Of a DNA stretch of 64,000 nucleotides, positions 61,351 through 64,000 are shown one piece after another. The notes below the pieces were generated by a model. That model saw only the letters and a list, made by a program, of their open reading frames with translations. It was not told where the DNA came from and searched no databases. This DNA comes from Fructilactobacillus cliffordii (lineage in GTDB: Bacteria > Bacillota > Bacilli > Lactobacillales > Lactobacillaceae), in contig NZ_CP097117.1 of NCBI RefSeq assembly GCF_024029355.1, positions 682,001 to 746,000 of the forward strand, read 5' to 3'. The position numbers and the translations under genes are program-made. The number at the start of each line of letters is the position of its first letter. Positions within the stretch are counted from its first letter, which is position 1.

Positions 61351-61998
61351 TTAATCATCATCCTTGGCCTGGGTAAAAAAGGCCAGTTCTAATTCACAAC
61401 TCTTGCGAAAAACTTGCTGCGCCTGCTGCCGTTCCGCAGCCATCACGGTTGGACTCAGCTGGTCCAACTCGTGAAACATGGTATGGTCAAAATCATCATC
61501 AGTTCCGACATAGAAGTTAATCCAGCCAGCAAATGGATTATCCGCACGATTAACTCCCTGCTGGACCAATCGTTGCGCCAATTCCCTATAAACCGCGGGA
61601 CAGGCTTGCATGCTGGCGAGTCCTAAAAAGACCGATTGTTCAGTCGCACGTTCCATGTGTTCCAAGTACGCCCCGGTGACTTGCTTGACAGCCGGCAACG
61701 GCGTCATAATCTGGTCCGTCGTGGTCTGCGCCACCTGCAATAACACCCGATGCGCCCCGTTTTCGCGTTGAATGTCGTGTTCCGTTTGCTCCAATAAACT
61801 AGGATTTAATGCACCTAACACCTGCTGATACAGGGTTAAAAAGCGATCTAAATATAGGTTATCCTGTTGAACGTAATTCACTACGACCGCCCGGGATAAA
61901 CTTCCCGTAGCAATCCCTTTTACAAAAGAATTTTCCATAAATTGTGGCATCAGTTTCGCCACCGTCTGCTGCATCTGCCTACTTCCGGTTGGTTGCAT
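61351..61998 (-). CDS. tenA: TenA-family aminopyrimidine aminohydrolase (thiaminase II)
   Basis: Salvages HMP from degraded thiamine; 215 residues, all helical. Key residues as in TenA: Asp in VQQDNLYLDRF, Cys in MQACPAVYRELAQ and Glu in KSCELELAFF. ATG follows GAAGGAG. First gene after a TPP riboswitch. Together with thiD, thiE and thiM, it allows rebuilding of thiamine from both halves; there is no thiC here. Confidence 0.92.
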   Translation of the reverse strand: MQPTGSRQMQQTVAKLMPQFMENSFVKGIATGSLSRAVVVNYVQQDNLYLDRFLTLYQQVLGALNPSLLEQTEHDIQRENGAHRVLLQVAQTTTDQIMTPLPAVKQVTGAYLEHMERATEQSVFLGLASMQACPAVYRELAQRLVQQGVNRADNPFAGWINFYVGTDDDFDHTMFHELDQLSPTVMAAERQQAQQVFRKSCELELAFFTQAKDDD

Positions 61999-62035
61999 TA
62001 GTCAATCTCCTTCTCATGAACTAAATTAACCAAAT

Positions 62036-62067
62036 AAAAAAAGTTCCCAGCAATCGCTGAGAACTTT
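62036..62067 (-). terminator. Terminator in the thi leader (riboswitch output)
   Basis: Arms AAGTTC(T)CAGC/GCTG(G)GAACTT with GATT loop and seven T on the minus strand, between the TPP aptamer and tenA. Termination when TPP is bound is inferred from family behaviour. Confidence 0.85.
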
Positions 62068-62105
62068 GAGATTAACAATTATTAAGGGACGAAATCCGTC
62101 CGGGA

Positions 62106-62180
62106 TAAAAGTTTCCTGCGATAGTGTTAACTACATCAGGTTCAATGGGTATAATCTCAGCGCATGGCACCCCAACTTTT
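62106..62180 (-). ncRNA. TPP riboswitch (THI element)
   Basis: Minus-strand leader holds the conserved elements in order: GGGGTGCC, GCTGAGATT, ACCC, GAACCTGAT, AGTTAACAC and GCAGGAAAC. The aptamer is followed by a small hairpin GGACGGATTTCGTCC and then the terminator. Controls tenA-thiD-thiE-thiM. Confidence 0.96.
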
Positions 62181-62225
62181 TATTTGATTAACGTCATTGT
62201 AGCACTAGTTGCTTGAACCAAGCAA

Positions 62226-62885
62226 CTACACATCCTGGTCTAATTTATTGTAGTATTCAACCTCAATGGTTTCCGGATGAATCAGTAACTTAGTGATGCT
62301 ACCATTTTTAGCGGCTTGCCCATCATCGAGTTCTGGGGCGTATCGATCCACAATTGATCGAATCGTCATCCCGTGAGACACAATCAGGATGTTCTGCCCA
62401 TCCTCAGTATTTTCCCGAATCCGATCAAAGCCCCGGTTCAAGCGGTCCCAAAACTGTTGGTTATTTTCGGCATTGTTGTACAGATCCGCCTTGGCAATCA
62501 GATCCCGAGCTCGTTCCAGTCCGTAGTGGTCTAAAACGCCCGCTTCGTTAGTAATATCAACTTGTTCCCCCACGAACTGCCACATTTGTTCGAGGTTTTC
62601 CCCTTCAAAATAGCCGTGGAACTGTTCTCTAAGTTCAGGATATTGGTAAGTAATGATGTCCATCCCACGCGGATTTTTCTTCAAAATCTCACGACCGGTT
62701 GCCACTGCCCGGCCCGAGTCACTGGTAAAGGCGGCGTCAAATTCAATTTTTGCTAACCGGTCACCCGCGTCCTGGGCATCCGCAATTCCCTTCGAAGTCA
62801 AGGGGGAATCAATCCACCCCTGGACCTTGTTATAAAGGTTTAAATAAGTTTGTCCGTGTCTTACTAAATATGCTGTTACTACCAT
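62226..62885 (-). CDS. Histidine phosphatase (phosphoglycerate-mutase-like)
   Basis: 219 residues. The catalytic motif LVRHGQT is at residues 7-13, then NKVQGWIDSPLTSKG, the second-acid region ELREQFHGYFEG, and VSHGMTIR with the second His. LAB genomes hold many such paralogues; whether it acts on 3-phosphoglycerate or another phosphate ester is unknown. ATG follows TAGGAG and overlaps the upstream YfhO-type stop as TAATG. Confidence 0.88.
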   Translation of the reverse strand: MVVTAYLVRHGQTYLNLYNKVQGWIDSPLTSKGIADAQDAGDRLAKIEFDAAFTSDSGRAVATGREILKKNPRGMDIITYQYPELREQFHGYFEGENLEQMWQFVGEQVDITNEAGVLDHYGLERARDLIAKADLYNNAENNQQFWDRLNRGFDRIRENTEDGQNILIVSHGMTIRSIVDRYAPELDDGQAAKNGSITKLLIHPETIEVEYYNKLDQDV

Positions 62886-64000
62886 TATACATTTCTCCTA
62901 ACCGTACGCTTTTTCCGCCAGAACCATCCGGCCAATCCGGTTCCAATTAATCCCACCAGTGAGATTAAGAAACCAGCCTTAAGACCCGGGGTCTGGTACC
63001 GGAACGTCAACCGATGAGTGCCAGGATTTAACCGAACTTGTGACAATCCGTTCACCGCCTTCTTCATTTTAACAGGTTTATTGCCATCTGTAATCGTCCA
63101 CCCTTGATCGTACGGAATGCTAATCAACACCACCGGCCGAGTTTGGGTCGTTTTAACCGTACCCGTAAAGTGGTTTCCATGAATGGCAAGGCGGTCCGGA
63201 TGGTCCACGTGCAATTGATAAGGTACCGTAGCCTGGCTAAAGCGATCTACCGCTTGACCCTGATAACTAGCAAAGGTCGTTTGTAAATCATGCTGATTGA
63301 GCTTCCGGTTACTCATGAACTGCACCGTAAACTGCTCTTGAGCATTTCTGTATCCTAGCTCAATCAGCTCTGCTCCATTCTGTGGATAGCGACTCTGAAT
63401 GGGTTGCCCGTTAACCAGAATCTGCAGTTTTTGGTTGGGACTAACCCGCTGCAAATCAAGATACTGCATGCCCGGTTTGGCAGCTGTTACCCGAACTCGA
63501 TAGCGGTACTGACCCCTCTTCTTCTGAGCTTGCACCAGCTGAACCACATTGGGATGGAAGACAGTGGTCTTGGAATTGCTTTCCGCTTGGAACAAGCGAT
63601 TCAAGTTGCCATACACGTCATTGTTAGCTAAGTGCAGGTGCTCCAGTTGGTCCGAAACGGCATAACCAAGGCCGGCGTTAGTCGGCGTGGTTTTAATTTG
63701 CCGCTTTCCGGTAGAACTGATGTCCACCTGACGCCCAACGCTCAAGAGTTGCGCGGTTACCGGCGTTAAGCCCCGGACACTAACCCGGCGCTCGTTTCGA
63801 CTATACAAACCGAGCTTGGTCAGTGCATCATGCGTATGGACGTTGAGTGAGGACGTGTAACTATTCACTCCGTAAAAATCAAACAGGAGGGAGTCATTGT
63901 ACTGGTTATAATTAATGTTGAAGTTGTGCACGTACAACTGGTTATTGACATCTAACCGAGTAAAGCGGTGTCGATCTTGAGCCGTTTTCACCAGTTGAGC
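62885..64000 (-). CDS. YfhO-family membrane protein, C-terminal part (cut by window edge)
   Basis: The open frame continues past position 64000, so the N-terminal multi-helix part is outside the window. The ~371 residues seen are the extracytoplasmic beta-rich domain (DSLLFDFYGVNSYTSSLN, ISIPYDQGWTITDGN, LNPGTHRLTFRY) and one last membrane helix with basic tail WFWRKKRTVRRN. In Bacillota, YfhO proteins are linked to lipoteichoic acid glycosylation. Joined to the phosphatase gene by TAATG. Confidence 0.85.
   Translation of the reverse strand, partial: AQLVKTAQDRHRFTRLDVNNQLYVHNFNINYNQYNDSLLFDFYGVNSYTSSLNVHTHDALTKLGLYSRNERRVSVRGLTPVTAQLLSVGRQVDISSTGKRQIKTTPTNAGLGYAVSDQLEHLHLANNDVYGNLNRLFQAESNSKTTVFHPNVVQLVQAQKKRGQYRYRVRVTAAKPGMQYLDLQRVSPNQKLQILVNGQPIQSRYPQNGAELIELGYRNAQEQFTVQFMSNRKLNQHDLQTTFASYQGQAVDRFSQATVPYQLHVDHPDRLAIHGNHFTGTVKTTQTRPVVLISIPYDQGWTITDGNKPVKMKKAVNGLSQVRLNPGTHRLTFRYQTPGLKAGFLISLVGLIGTGLAGWFWRKKRTVRRNV

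Overview
The window reads as chromosomal DNA of a low-to-mid GC Bacillota, most likely a member of the Lactobacillaceae. Pointers are the fatty-acid cluster order (fabZ-fabH-acpP-fabD-fabG-fabF-accB-fabZ2-accC-accD-accA-fabI), strong AGGAGG ribosome-binding sites, consensus promoters, a PyrR attenuator, a GH73 cell-wall hydrolase with SH3-type repeats, ECF transporter genes and thiamine salvage without de novo synthesis. Species cannot be fixed from the sequence alone. I see no prophage, insertion sequence, CRISPR array or integrase. No gene-free stretch exceeds about 300 bases.

Layout. 1-8.8 kb, mostly minus strand: the 3'-truncated alcohol dehydrogenase adhP behind a consensus promoter with a Rex-like operator, tRNA-Pro(CGG), a complete ECF transporter (T, fused A-A, S), a 3-methyladenine DNA glycosylase, a UspA protein, a BCCT transporter with an apparent AUU start, a maltose/galactoside acetyltransferase and RNase HI. 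8.9-11.8 kb: small hypothetical proteins, a pyridoxal/HMP kinase, a flavodoxin-like quinone reductase and a cold-shock protein. 11.9-23.0 kb: a TetR regulator, birA and the type II fatty acid synthesis/acetyl-CoA carboxylase operon, with a small unknown gene at its upstream edge. 23-36 kb: a YczE-family membrane protein, fumC-codA-purB, a tyrosine phosphatase, purA, an MFS exporter, a second ACP with an Sfp-type phosphopantetheinyl transferase, membrane proteins and an aldo/keto reductase. 36-40.6 kb: the repeat-bearing GH73 hydrolase and pyrF-pyrE under a PyrR attenuator. 40.6-52 kb: transporters (MFS, APC, three EamA paralogues, MMPL with its TetR regulator), a LOG-family protein, galE and a GNAT protein. 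52-59 kb, plus strand: phosphoglucomutase, a CbxX/SpoVK-type AAA ATPase with an unrecognised N-terminal domain, proC, and a DHA2 exporter overlapping a DUF2075 ATPase gene. 59-64 kb: tenA-thiD-thiE-thiM under a TPP riboswitch, a histidine phosphatase and the C-terminal part of a YfhO-family protein.

How it works together. BirA biotinylates AccB; AccABCD makes malonyl-CoA; FabD loads it onto ACP; FabH/F/G/Z/I elongate the chain. The thi genes recycle thiamine parts under TPP control. purA and purB lie apart but both have PurBox-like sequences upstream. The most unusual points are the BCCT gene with a terminator-like leader and no ATG, GTG or TTG start near its ribosome-binding site, a FabZ paralogue without the catalytic histidine, the extra ACP/PPTase pair, the AAA ATPase with a novel N-terminus, and near-identical SH3 repeats in the GH73 enzyme. 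I did not find a clearly new multi-gene system; the AAA ATPase and the DHA2/DUF2075 pair are the least explained.
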